The notes below the pieces were generated by a model that was given only the letters and a program-made list of their open reading frames with translations, was not told the DNA's origin and did not search any database. A program made the position numbers and the translations under genes. Shown here one piece after another: positions 24,755 through 33,415 of a stretch of DNA of 64,000 nt; the stretch's first letter is position 1, and every line of letters starts with the position of its first letter. The stretch covers positions 249,001-313,000 of the forward strand of contig NZ_JACIEB010000005.1 of assembly GCF_014196635.1 (NCBI RefSeq), written 5' to 3'. Source of the stretch: Sphingobium fontiphilum (lineage in GTDB: Bacteria; Pseudomonadota; Alphaproteobacteria; Sphingomonadales; Sphingomonadaceae).

Positions 24755-25489
24755 ATGACCGCAGCAGACCCTGAAAAGCCCGTGGCATTGGCTTCCGGGC
24801 GCAAGGCGGCCCCTCGGCCGCGCGGCCGCCCGCCCGCCGATGCGGCTCGCGCCGTGCCCGAAGAACGGCTGCTGCACCTGGCCTTCGAAAGTTTTGCCGA
24901 GTTTGGCTATGAAGGCACCACGGTGCGCGAACTGGCCAAGCGGCTGGGCGTCAGCCACAACCTGCTCAACGTCCGCTTCGGATCGAAGGCCGATCTGTGG
25001 CGGCGCGCGGTGGACTGGCGCGTGGCCCGGTTTGGCGCGCCGGTCTTTGCCGTGTTCGAGCGGACCGACCTTGATCCCGAAAATCGCCTACGCCTGTTGG
25101 TCCATCGCTTTTGCGGCTGGGCGGCGGAAAATCCCAGCTTCATCAGTGTCAGCCATGCCGAAGGGCGGCGCACGACCTGGCGGCTGGACTATCTCGTTTC
25201 GCTTTACATTCGGCCGTTCAAGCACAGCCTTGACGCCCTGTTCGCGCAAATTGAGGCGACCCGCCCGATGCGGCCGATTTCCTCGTCGGCGTTCATGGCC
25301 ATGCTGGTACAGGGCGTGGGCTTCTATTTCGCCTCCACTCCCATGCTCGAAGCCCTGGGCGTGGCAGACGAATCCGCCCCAGAAGCGATCCCGCAGCGCG
25401 TTGCCGAGTTTGCCGATACCTTGCTGGCCGGGGTGCTTGGCCCGGCGCCGTCCGTCCTGGAAGATCGCCGGGCCAGCGCGCCTGCCTGA
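24755..25489 (+). CDS. TetR-family transcriptional regulator
   Basis: 244 residues from ATG 24755. A basic, proline-rich N-terminal tail (PRPRGRPP) precedes a clear TetR helix-turn-helix, TVRELAKRLGVSHNLLNVRFGSKADLW, at about residues 53-80. The C-terminal domain is of the ligand-binding type. It is divergent from the two split-Rieske genes and separated from them by an inverted repeat, so it is the likely regulator of that operon. Its stop lies two bases from the stop of the convergent flavoprotein gene at 25492. Confidence 0.93.
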   Translation: MTAADPEKPVALASGRKAAPRPRGRPPADAARAVPEERLLHLAFESFAEFGYEGTTVRELAKRLGVSHNLLNVRFGSKADLWRRAVDWRVARFGAPVFAVFERTDLDPENRLRLLVHRFCGWAAENPSFISVSHAEGRRTTWRLDYLVSLYIRPFKHSLDALFAQIEATRPMRPISSSAFMAMLVQGVGFYFASTPMLEALGVADESAPEAIPQRVAEFADTLLAGVLGPAPSVLEDRRASAPA

Positions 25490-25491
25490 TC

Positions 25492-27060
25492 CTATTTGAT
25501 CTGGCGCAGGATGCGCTTGGCGGCGATCTTGCCGGGCAGGCCGGAAATGCCGCCGCCCGGATGCGCGCCCGCGCCGCCGATGTACAGCCCCGGCACAGCA
25601 GGCTTGGGGTTGCCGAAGCCGGTGGCCGGGCGGTTCTGGCCGGAACGCAACGAGCCGAAATCAATGTGCGTCACGCAACCGTTGGTGGCGTTGAGCCGCT
25701 TTTCACGCTCGCGCGAGGTTTCCACGAAGCGGCCCACTTCGGCATCAAGGCCATCATAATAGTCCGACATCTGCGCGATGATGTTGGTCATCGTGCGGTC
25801 TTTCAGCTCCTGGCTCCAGCCTTCGCGGGCATCGACGGCCATCGCCGGGACATAGATATAGGCAAGACCGCCGCCGGGAGGCGCCTGCGTCGGGTCGGTG
25901 TTCGACAGGGGCGTGATCGACAGGGCGATTTCCTTGGGAATATCGCCGCGCCGTGCCGCTGCAAAGCTTTCGCGCACCTGTTCGGGCGTGCCAATGTAGC
26001 CCACCGCCTTGTTCAGGTCCGCCTCGTCATGGCGCAAGTCCTGATGGCGCTTGAGCGTCAGCGGCTTGGACAGCGCGAGGTTGGCGAGGAACGGTGCCGC
26101 GTTGGAACGGTTGGCCGGGGCGTGCTTGATGCGTTCCAGCAGGCGGCGTTCGACCTTGCCGGGCGTGGTCATCGCAAAGGCGGTGCGCGGATCGCAACTG
26201 GCGACGACTGCCTTGGCCTTGATTACCCGGCCATCTTCCAGCCGCACGCCGCGCGCCGCGCCATCGTCGATGATGATTTCCGCAACCGGGGCGTTGAGCA
26301 TGATCTTCGCGCCCGAAGCCTCGATGCTGCTGGCAAGGGCGTTGGCGAAGCTTTGCAGGCTGCCGATCGGTTTGCCGGTGCCCAGCCGGTGCAGCGTGGC
26401 GAGGATCATGTAGGCGGCGCCGTTGCCATCGTCATCGACCGGCCCGGCGCCCGCTGCGGTATTGGTCAGCAGCGCGATGTTGGCGGGGTGCTGGAACCAT
26501 TCGCACGCGATCTGGTCCGCCGTGCCCGATGCCAGCACCTGCAGGTCGTTCTTCAGCCGCACGTTGCGCACAAGGCTGCCGACCATCGCGCTCAGATTCT
26601 TGAAGTCGGGACGGCCCGGCTCGGCCTTCATGATCGGGAAGCCGATGTCCATCAGCGCGTTGAGCAGTTCGAGGAACTTGAGATAGTTCTTCCCGTCCTG
26701 CGCGTTGAGGCGTCCCATGTCTTCTGCCGTGCGCTGGGGATCGCGGAACAGGCACACGCTCGCGCCCGACGGATCGAGATAGGCATAGGTGGGATCGGGA
26801 TCGACCCAGCGCAGGCCGTGCTTTTCAAGCTCCAGTTCCTCGATCAGCCCGCTGCCGCGCACGAACAGCAGTTCGACCGCGCACGGGGTGACGAGGTGGC
26901 TTGGCGCTTCGGGGATCATGTAGCCGGCGCTGGTCATGCCGCCGACCTTGCCCAGCCGTTCGACCACGATCACGCGCTTGCCCGCACGGCTCAGATAGCC
27001 GGCTGCGGCCATCCCGTTGTGCCCGGCGCCAACGACGACGACATCTGCTGCTTCGGTCAC
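25492..27060 (-). CDS. FAD-dependent phytoene-desaturase-like oxidoreductase
   Basis: 522 residues. The N-terminal dinucleotide-binding motif VVVVGAGHNGMAAAGYLSRAG is followed by VIVVERLGKVGGMT. The C-terminal FAD motif is GLYIGGAGAHPGGGISGLPG. This is the amine-oxidase/phytoene desaturase superfamily, often found in sphingomonad lipid or terpenoid catabolic regions. Likely reaction: FAD-linked desaturation or isomerisation of a hydrophobic ring or chain. A paralogue with the same architecture lies at 51266. It is divergent from the kinase gene at 27280. Soluble or membrane-peripheral; no signal peptide. Confidence 0.88.
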   Translation of the reverse strand: MTEAADVVVVGAGHNGMAAAGYLSRAGKRVIVVERLGKVGGMTSAGYMIPEAPSHLVTPCAVELLFVRGSGLIEELELEKHGLRWVDPDPTYAYLDPSGASVCLFRDPQRTAEDMGRLNAQDGKNYLKFLELLNALMDIGFPIMKAEPGRPDFKNLSAMVGSLVRNVRLKNDLQVLASGTADQIACEWFQHPANIALLTNTAAGAGPVDDDGNGAAYMILATLHRLGTGKPIGSLQSFANALASSIEASGAKIMLNAPVAEIIIDDGAARGVRLEDGRVIKAKAVVASCDPRTAFAMTTPGKVERRLLERIKHAPANRSNAAPFLANLALSKPLTLKRHQDLRHDEADLNKAVGYIGTPEQVRESFAAARRGDIPKEIALSITPLSNTDPTQAPPGGGLAYIYVPAMAVDAREGWSQELKDRTMTNIIAQMSDYYDGLDAEVGRFVETSREREKRLNATNGCVTHIDFGSLRSGQNRPATGFGNPKPAVPGLYIGGAGAHPGGGISGLPGKIAAKRILRQIK

Positions 27061-27279
27061 CTCTTGCTCTCCAGCAACCGGAACGCAGGTAGGGCGTCCG
27101 GCATATTTCCCACCATGATTGTTGTGCGAACCGGCGCGCGCCTTCCATAAGACAGGTCATCGGGAAGGCTGGACGCTGTTTTGAGGAACCGCGCCGCCGC
27201 GTTCCGGCTGGAATTGTCCCGGAAGTGCCGCAATACCGCGATTCATACGTACCATGGCAATGAGAGGAAGGATAAAGCG

Positions 27280-28413
27280 ATGTCGGTCAAGCTGGACGCA
27301 AAGACAGTCCATGATCGGTTGACCGCGTGGCTGGGGCGCACAAAGCCCTCGTGGCAGGGTCTTACCGTCGCGCCGATGGACGTGGTGCTGGGGTCCGGGT
27401 TTTCGGCCGAGATATTCTTCGTCGACGTGGAATACGACGAGGACGGCCAGCACCATCGCCGCACGCTGGTGGTGCGCCGCCAGCCGCAGACCTTCGAGGT
27501 GGTGTTCGAGAGCGATCTCAAGCTCCAGGCCAACATGATGGCCGCGCTGGATGCGCGCGGCGATCTGCCGGTGCCTTCGTGGGTGGGCATGGAGGATGAT
27601 CCGTCCATCCTTGGGGCGCCGTTCCTGGTCATGGGCCGGGTCGAAGGGCAGGCGGCGACGCAGCGCCCGAATTACAATGTCGAAGGCTGGCTGACTGCGC
27701 TGTCCCCGGACGAACGGATGATGTTCTTTCGCAATGCGCTGACCGCACTGGCCCGGCTGCATGCGATCGACTGGCGCGATGGCTTTACGTTTCTCGACCG
27801 GCCCGATCGTGGCGCGCCGGGGCTGGACCAGTATCTTGGGTACCTGAAAGACTGGCACGCCGCGCGCGGGCAGGGCCGCCCATTGCCGATCGTCGATGCG
27901 GCCATGCGCTGGGTGCTCGAAAACCGGCCGAAAGACACCGATACCTGCGTGCTGTGGGGCGATCCCACGCCGTCGAACACGATGTGGCGCCCCGATGGCA
28001 GCGTGGCCGCGCTAATCGACTGGGAACTGGCCGCGCTCGGCCCGCGCGAACTGGACCTGGCCTGGTGGCTCTATTTCGACGATCTTTTCAGCCGCCGCTT
28101 TGGCGTGACCCGTCTGGAAGGGCTGCCGACGCGCGATGAAACGGTGGCGATCTATGAAGCCGCGGCTGGGCGCAAGGTGGGCAATCTCGATTATTACGAC
28201 ATCGTCGTGGCGCTGCGCATGGCGCTGGTGGCGGTTGGCGCTTTCGACCGGCAGGTGTCGCTGGGCAATATCCTCGAAACCAATATATCGGCCGACAACA
28301 ACCTGATGACGCTATACATCGCGGAAAAGCTGGGCCTGCCATTGCCCGAACTGGGCGCGGACTTCCGCGACTTCATGCGCAACCTGACGCCGGTGGAAGA
28401 AGCGGCCGACTGA
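27280..28413 (+). CDS. APH-family phosphotransferase
   Basis: 377 residues from ATG 27280 (upstream GAGAGGAAGGATAAAGCG). APH/choline-kinase fold: N-lobe with LVVRRQPQTF, then ALARLHAID, catalytic loop VLWGDPTPSNTMW, where the usual His of HGD is Trp but Asp and Asn are kept, and metal-binding IDWELAALGPRELDLAWW. Relatives occur beside acyl-CoA dehydrogenases in bacterial catabolic clusters; LvaA, from the levulinate pathway, phosphorylates a hydroxyacyl-CoA. A similar role is inferred. One of four APH-type genes in the window. Confidence 0.87.
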   Translation: MSVKLDAKTVHDRLTAWLGRTKPSWQGLTVAPMDVVLGSGFSAEIFFVDVEYDEDGQHHRRTLVVRRQPQTFEVVFESDLKLQANMMAALDARGDLPVPSWVGMEDDPSILGAPFLVMGRVEGQAATQRPNYNVEGWLTALSPDERMMFFRNALTALARLHAIDWRDGFTFLDRPDRGAPGLDQYLGYLKDWHAARGQGRPLPIVDAAMRWVLENRPKDTDTCVLWGDPTPSNTMWRPDGSVAALIDWELAALGPRELDLAWWLYFDDLFSRRFGVTRLEGLPTRDETVAIYEAAAGRKVGNLDYYDIVVALRMALVAVGAFDRQVSLGNILETNISADNNLMTLYIAEKLGLPLPELGADFRDFMRNLTPVEEAAD

Positions 28414-28424
28414 CGGCGGCAGCA

Positions 28425-28447
28425 GCGCTGGCGGCATCCGCCAGCGC
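28425..28447. terminator. Bidirectional terminator-like hairpin
   Basis: A perfect 10-bp stem GCGCTGGCGG with CCGCCAGCGC and a three-base loop, between the convergent kinase (27280) and SDR (28469) genes. No T-run. Confidence 0.55.
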
Positions 28448-28468
28448 CGTGCACCGGGCGGCCCCCCG

Positions 28469-29296
28469 TCAGAGCTGGTTGCTGCCGGCGGCGGCGAACA
28501 GGCGCTGGAAATCGACCATGCTGGGCTGGTGCGCGGTGAACCCGCCATCGACGGGAATCAGCGCCCCGTTGATGAAGCGCGAATCGTCCGAGGCCAGGAA
28601 CGCCACGACATGGGCGATATCGCGCGGGCTGCCTAGTTCGGGGTTGAGATGGTGCGCCAGCAGCACGTCCTTGACCGCCTGTGGGGTCGTTTCCACTGCA
28701 GTTTCGCTCAGCACGAAGCCGATGGCGATCACGTTGGAGCGCACACCCTGCTTGCCATATTGCGTGGCAATGAAGCGGCCAAGGTTGATCAGCGCGGCCT
28801 TGCTGGCGCCATAGGCGGTCAGCGTCATTTCGCCCAGCAGACCGAATCCCGATGCCGAATGGATGATCGACCCGCCGCCGCCTGCGATCATCGTCGGCAG
28901 CACATGCTTGCACAGCAGCATCGGCCCGCGCGCGTTGACGGCAAAGGCCTTGTCCCATGCATCGGCGGGCAGGTTCATCACATCGAGATCGCGCGCGCGC
29001 TGTTCCGTCGTCTGAAAGGCGGCGTTGTTGTGAACGATGTCGATCCGGCCATGGCGCGCGGCAATCGCGCCCACCGCGCGGGCGATATCGTCTTCGTCGG
29101 TCAGGTCGAAAACCGATGCTTCGGCGCGCAGCCCGCGCGCGCGCATCGCGGCGGCAGTGTCTTCGACGCGGTCGGCGAGGATGTCGTTGAGGATCACTGT
29201 GGCCCCGCGCTCGGCCAGCACGGTGGCGACATCGGCGCCGATGCCCTGGCCTGCGCCGGTTATGATGGCTACGCGGTCCTGCAACGGGGCTGTCAT
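28469..29296 (-). CDS. Short-chain dehydrogenase/reductase
   Basis: 275 residues; TGAGQGIGADVA cofactor loop, NNAAFQ, Ser in IHSASGFG, YGASK catalytic pair. The C-terminal LLAHHLNPELGSPRDIAHVV and PVDGGFTAHQPS define a subfamily shared with 29470, 56646 and 57478 (AHHLTP motif, long VDGG tail). Probably NAD(P)-linked. Divergent from 29470, with which it is homologous, so the pair may arise from an inverted duplication. Confidence 0.93.
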   Translation of the reverse strand: MTAPLQDRVAIITGAGQGIGADVATVLAERGATVILNDILADRVEDTAAAMRARGLRAEASVFDLTDEDDIARAVGAIAARHGRIDIVHNNAAFQTTEQRARDLDVMNLPADAWDKAFAVNARGPMLLCKHVLPTMIAGGGGSIIHSASGFGLLGEMTLTAYGASKAALINLGRFIATQYGKQGVRSNVIAIGFVLSETAVETTPQAVKDVLLAHHLNPELGSPRDIAHVVAFLASDDSRFINGALIPVDGGFTAHQPSMVDFQRLFAAAGSNQL

Positions 29297-29469
29297 GCTG
29301 TTCTCCTGAAACGGTTAGGCGGTCACAAGAAGGCCATAACGCCAGCCGACACCTATAGAGCGATAGGCACGCGCGCGCGCGAAGACAGGAAAAACACCGC
29401 TCTCGGCAAAATCGCCGCGCAAACCGGAAACGGCATCTGCGTGAACAGCTATAGGGAAAAGGAGCGGAC

Positions 29470-30294
29470 ATGGGCGTACTCGACGGAAAAGTGGCGATCG
29501 TGACGGGGGCCGGATCGGGCATCGGCGCGCGCATCGCCCAGGTCATGGCCGAACAGGGCGCCAGCGTGCTGGCGGCGGCAAGCCGCGCGGAGAGCGCCGC
29601 TGGCACCACGCAGGCAATCCGCGATGCGGGCGGTTCGGTGGCGTCGGCGTTTGGCGATCTGGCCGATCCCGCCACCGCGCAAGGGCTGGTGGACGCTGCG
29701 GTGGAAGCGTTCGGCGGGGTGGACATCCTGGTCAACAACGCCGCGGTGACCGATGCGGCGACGCTGGCGAAGGATGCCAACATTGCCGACATGGACGCCG
29801 CGACGTGGGAGCGCACGCTGCGGGTCAACACCATCGCCCCGGCTCTGCTGTGCAAGGCGGCGATCCCGCACATGATCGCGCGCGGCGGCGGGTCTATCGT
29901 GATGGTCGCATCGGGGCGCGGGGTGCAGGGCGATCTGGGCATGCCCGCTTATGGCGCCAGCAAGGCCGCGCTCATCAACCTCGCGCTCAATGTCGCCACG
30001 CAGTATGGCAAGCAGGGCATCCGCGCCAATTCGGTTGTCGTCGGCATGGTGATGACCCCGCCGCTTGCGGCTTCGATCTCGCCGGAAATGATCGAACTGT
30101 TCACCGCGCACCACCTCACGCCTTATGTGGCCGATCCGCAGGACATTGCCGGGCCGGTGGCGTTTCTGGCTTCGGACGCGGCGCGGTTCATCACCGGGGC
30201 GACGCTGGCGGTCGATGGCGGGATGACATCGCACGCCGCGCCGTTTGCCGATGTGATGAAGCTGTCTGCCGCAGGCATGCTCAAACAGGATTGA
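29470..30294 (+). CDS. Short-chain dehydrogenase/reductase
   Basis: 274 residues; TGAGSGIGARIA, NNAAVTD, Ser in MVASGRG, YGASK. FTAHHLTPYVADPQDIAG and AVDGGMTSHAAPF place it in the same subfamily as 28469, 56646 and 57478. RBS GGGAAAAGGAGCGGAC precedes the ATG. Followed by a strong bidirectional hairpin. Likely an alcohol dehydrogenase for a bulky substrate; not determinable further. Confidence 0.93.
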   Translation: MGVLDGKVAIVTGAGSGIGARIAQVMAEQGASVLAAASRAESAAGTTQAIRDAGGSVASAFGDLADPATAQGLVDAAVEAFGGVDILVNNAAVTDAATLAKDANIADMDAATWERTLRVNTIAPALLCKAAIPHMIARGGGSIVMVASGRGVQGDLGMPAYGASKAALINLALNVATQYGKQGIRANSVVVGMVMTPPLAASISPEMIELFTAHHLTPYVADPQDIAGPVAFLASDAARFITGATLAVDGGMTSHAAPFADVMKLSAAGMLKQD

Positions 30295-30316
30295 ACCGCC
30301 GCTCTTGGCGATAGCG

Positions 30317-30347
30317 TGGCCGGGCGCTGGGGTTCAGCGCCCGGCCA
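30317..30347. terminator. Bidirectional terminator-like hairpin
   Basis: A perfect 13-bp stem, TGGCCGGGCGCTG with CAGCGCCCGGCCA, and a five-base loop between the convergent SDR (29470) and kinase (30334) genes. The right arm includes the kinase stop codon. Confidence 0.65.
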
Positions 30348-31404
30348 TGAATTCGCCCAGATAATGCTCCAGTCGCCGGACAAGGAAATCCGGCAGGGCG
30401 GCAGGCGCGCCCATGTCCTTGTCGTTGCCATAATTGCGCACCGAAAGGATCAGGATCTTGAGCGCGGCGACTGCCATGTAATAGCTGAACCGGGGCATTG
30501 GCCGTCCGTAGATGCGTTCGAACCCGGCGACTGCCTCCGCCCCGCGCGGCAACCCGTCGATCCGGGGCACGCCGAAGTTTTCGCTGAACACTTCGTCCAG
30601 ATAGACCCAGTGCGCCAGATCGACTTCGGGCGGGCCCAGCGTGGCCACTTCGAAATCGAACAGCGCGGCAACGCCGGTTCCCGCCGCATCGTACATCGTG
30701 TTGCCCAGCCGCGCGTCATTCCACACCAGCCCGGATTGGTCGGCGGGCGGTGCGGCGGCGCGCAGCGTGGCCAGCGCCTCGGCAATGACTGGGAAGGCGC
30801 GCCCGTCGCGCGCCCAGTCGAACCAGTTGCCCACGAAACGGTCGAGGTAAAACACGGCATCTGGCGCGGTTTCCTGCTGTGGCGCCAAAAAGCCGAAGTT
30901 GCGCCAGTCGATCCGGTGCAGGCGGGCCATTTCCTCAATCCCGTTCCACCAGGCGCGGGTCCGCTCCGCCGTGGTCAGGTCCGCGAACCAGCCCTGCTGG
31001 TGATAGCTGGGGAAATCGGGCGGCACCCGGCCATCCACCCGGTCCATCAGGAAAAACGGCGCGCCCAGCACCGTCGGGTCGCTTTCGGCAAAATCAATCT
31101 TCGGCACCCTGACCGCCGAGTGGGCGGCAATCGCGCGCATCACGCGGTATTGGTGGAACACATCGGCCAGCATCGGCACGGCGACATCGCGCTGGATGCG
31201 CGCGACCAGCCGCCGCGCCTGCGCGCCTTCGCCTGTGTCCCAGCGGGCGGTGAACAGGATCGTCCGGCTGGAAAAGCCCTGTGCCGGCTCGCTGGCATCG
31301 GAGATCGACACCTTGGGCAATCCGGGCAGGCGGGCGGACAGCCACGGGCCGATCCGGCCAGCGAAATCCTCCATGGCGGCATTGCTATCGGTCTGTGTCA
31401 TCAT
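30334..31404 (-). CDS. APH-family phosphotransferase
   Basis: 356 residues. ATP-lobe with RLVARIQRDVAV, FFLMDRVDGR hinge, MARLHRIDWRN, catalytic VWNDARLGNTMYD (Asp and Asn kept, His of HGD changed) and metal-binding LFDFEVATLGPPEVDLAHW. It resembles 27280 in layout. The ATG shares one base with the TGA of the CapA-like gene upstream, so the two are translationally coupled: a putative kinase with a metallophosphoesterase-fold protein. Substrate unknown; a hydroxylated (acyl) intermediate is a reasonable guess. Confidence 0.87.
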   Translation of the reverse strand: MMTQTDSNAAMEDFAGRIGPWLSARLPGLPKVSISDASEPAQGFSSRTILFTARWDTGEGAQARRLVARIQRDVAVPMLADVFHQYRVMRAIAAHSAVRVPKIDFAESDPTVLGAPFFLMDRVDGRVPPDFPSYHQQGWFADLTTAERTRAWWNGIEEMARLHRIDWRNFGFLAPQQETAPDAVFYLDRFVGNWFDWARDGRAFPVIAEALATLRAAAPPADQSGLVWNDARLGNTMYDAAGTGVAALFDFEVATLGPPEVDLAHWVYLDEVFSENFGVPRIDGLPRGAEAVAGFERIYGRPMPRFSYYMAVAALKILILSVRNYGNDKDMGAPAALPDFLVRRLEHYLGEFMAGR

Positions 31405-32504
31405 CAGTCCAGTTTGATCCGGCCTTGCGCGTCCATCGTGCCGTTCAGCCCGGCGGCGGCGGTCCGTTCCGCCACCACGCCCAGAATGGCGTCATAGTGC
31501 GGATCGCCCGGTTGCAGGATGTTCGGCCGGCCACTGCTGCCAAGATAGACCGGCACGATCTGTACCCCGGTGATCGCGCCATCGGCAATCGTGATCGCCG
31601 CGCCCAGTCCCCGGCTGGTTTCATCGAGCAGTGGCGCGGAAATGCCCGATGGCGTTTCGTCGCGCGACCATGGGGAGATCATCGCAAATTTTCCCATGCA
31701 GTAAAGGATCGCCTTGCCGCGATAGACTTCGAAGCCCTTGATCGGCAGTGGCCCCTGGCTGACGATCAGGTCCACGCCCGCGTCGATGAACGCGCGCGCC
31801 GCATCGCGCTGGTAATCGGCAATGGCGGATTCGTGTTCGAGTATCCCCCAGTGGCAGCTCAGCACCACGGTATCGACTTCGGCCTTGAGCCGGGTGATGC
31901 ACTCGATCATCGCCGCCAGATCGTCGCGGTTGACCAGCGTGCGCGTGTCCGGTTCGATGCCCCAGTCGTGCCAGCTATTGTTTTCGGCATAAGTATGGCG
32001 GCGCAGCGGCACAATTCCCGGCGTGCGCCGCCCGGCATGCGCACCAGGCAGAAACCCGGACGTGCAGGCGAGGAAGCCGATCCGATGGCCCTTGCGTTCT
32101 ACGATCGCCGGTTCGCGCGCGGTGACGATGGTATCGCCGCCGCCGACCGGGGCGATACCCGATTCGCGCAGCAGCGCGATGGTGCGCAGGAAGGCGCGAT
32201 AGCCGCCGTGCATGGTGTGGTTGTTGGCGACCGACATCACATCGAACCCGGCGGTGGCCATCATCGCAATGCTTTCCGGCGCGCCCGGCGCGAACAGATC
32301 GCCGCCATCGAAATCGTCGTTGATATGCGCTTCGACCGGGTGGGTATCGCCCGCCTCTTCGGCATAGGGCCATTCGCAGTTGCCGAATGTCACGTCGGCG
32401 GCGGACAGCACCGGCGTGACCGCGGTGAACAGGTCTGCCGGGGGTTCGCGCGTCATCAGTTGCAGATCGCCAACCGCAAACAGGCGCAAGGTTTTGTCGG
32501 GCAT
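31404..32504 (-). CDS. CapA-like metallophosphoesterase-fold protein with degenerate motifs
   Basis: 366 residues of the poly-gamma-glutamate CapA family (PF09587-like). VGDLQL near the N-terminus, FGNCEWPYAE, SVANNHTMHGG and SCHWGILE match the family's metal-site order. The late motif, usually GHGPH or GHHPH, reads SQGPLPIKG, and the following Asn of SLGNF is Lys in CMGKF. Several expected metal or substrate residues are therefore missing. No signal peptide or membrane anchor is seen, unlike capsule-linked CapA, so a cytoplasmic catabolic role with the coupled kinase is more likely than capsule synthesis. Confidence 0.82.
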   Translation of the reverse strand: MPDKTLRLFAVGDLQLMTREPPADLFTAVTPVLSAADVTFGNCEWPYAEEAGDTHPVEAHINDDFDGGDLFAPGAPESIAMMATAGFDVMSVANNHTMHGGYRAFLRTIALLRESGIAPVGGGDTIVTAREPAIVERKGHRIGFLACTSGFLPGAHAGRRTPGIVPLRRHTYAENNSWHDWGIEPDTRTLVNRDDLAAMIECITRLKAEVDTVVLSCHWGILEHESAIADYQRDAARAFIDAGVDLIVSQGPLPIKGFEVYRGKAILYCMGKFAMISPWSRDETPSGISAPLLDETSRGLGAAITIADGAITGVQIVPVYLGSSGRPNILQPGDPHYDAILGVVAERTAAAGLNGTMDAQGRIKLD

Positions 32505-32638
32505 CGAGCTGGTCCTCTCCGTTTGACCGGGAGGCTGCCGCCCATCGCCGTGGGCTGCCCCTATCGGCTGGCCGGTTCCCCCCGGAGCGCGTGCATTATT
32601 GTGGAAGGCAAGAACAGACAGCGTGGTGGGAGATGGGC

Positions 32639-33415
32639 ATGGCAGAACGCTTTACGGGAAGGGTGGCGCTGGTCACGGCAGGCGCGGACGGGATCGGCGC
32701 AGCGACTGCCCGCGCCTTTGCCGCCGATGGGGCCGTCGTGGTGCTGGCCGATATCAACGATGCGCTGGGGGAAGAGCGAGCCGAAGCCCTGCGCGCCGCA
32801 GGTTTCGCCGCCCACTATATCCACGCCGATGCTACCGATGAAGAACAGGTCGCGGCGCTTGTGCGCCAGACGGTCGAACGGTTCGGCGGGCTGCACCTGG
32901 CCGCAAACGTGGTGGGCGATGCGCACCCGGATTCGGCGGGGCCGGACCTGCACACCCAACCCGTTTCCGCCTTCGATCACACGATCACGATGTGCCTGCG
33001 CACCACTTTCATCTGCCTCAAGCATGAAATCGCCCACATGGTCGATCATGGCGGCGGGGCGATCTGCAATGTCACGTCGCTGGCGGGCATGATTCACAAC
33101 GGTTTTGGCGGGGCCGGCTATGGCGCGGGCAAGGCGGGGGTGATCCGCCTGACCAAGTTTGCCGCGGTTTCCTATGCCGATCGGGGCATCCGGGTGAACT
33201 GCATCGCGCCGGGCGTCACGCCGACGCGCGCCTATTACAAGTTTGGCGATGATTACGCCAAGGTGCTGATCGGGGAACAGGTGATCAACCAGCCCATTGC
33301 CCGCGCCATCGGGTGCGATGAACAGGCCGCCGGGATCGCCTGGCTGTGTTCGGATGAAGCGGCGATGGTCACCGGCCATGTCCTGCCGATCGACGGCGGA
33401 TGGACCGCGAAGTGA
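32639..33415 (+). CDS. Short-chain dehydrogenase/reductase
   Basis: 258 residues from ATG 32639, seven bases after GGGAG. TAGADGIGAATA cofactor loop (Thr-Ala in place of Thr-Gly), VVGDAHP in place of NNAG, Ser in NVTSLAG and YGAGK. Its TGA overlaps the start region of the molybdopterin oxidoreductase, which points to coexpression. Typical NAD(P)-linked SDR, substrate unknown. Divergent from the CapA-kinase operon. Confidence 0.92.
   Translation: MAERFTGRVALVTAGADGIGAATARAFAADGAVVVLADINDALGEERAEALRAAGFAAHYIHADATDEEQVAALVRQTVERFGGLHLAANVVGDAHPDSAGPDLHTQPVSAFDHTITMCLRTTFICLKHEIAHMVDHGGGAICNVTSLAGMIHNGFGGAGYGAGKAGVIRLTKFAAVSYADRGIRVNCIAPGVTPTRAYYKFGDDYAKVLIGEQVINQPIARAIGCDEQAAGIAWLCSDEAAMVTGHVLPIDGGWTAK

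Noticed and set aside
27280-28413. Aminoglycoside resistance kinase
   Set aside because: APH fold only; the catalytic loop and neighbours match catabolic APH-like proteins and there is no mobile resistance context.
31404-32504. Capsule (poly-gamma-glutamate) synthesis role for the CapA-like protein
   Set aside because: No CapB/CapC genes, no membrane anchor, and motif changes; context is catabolic.
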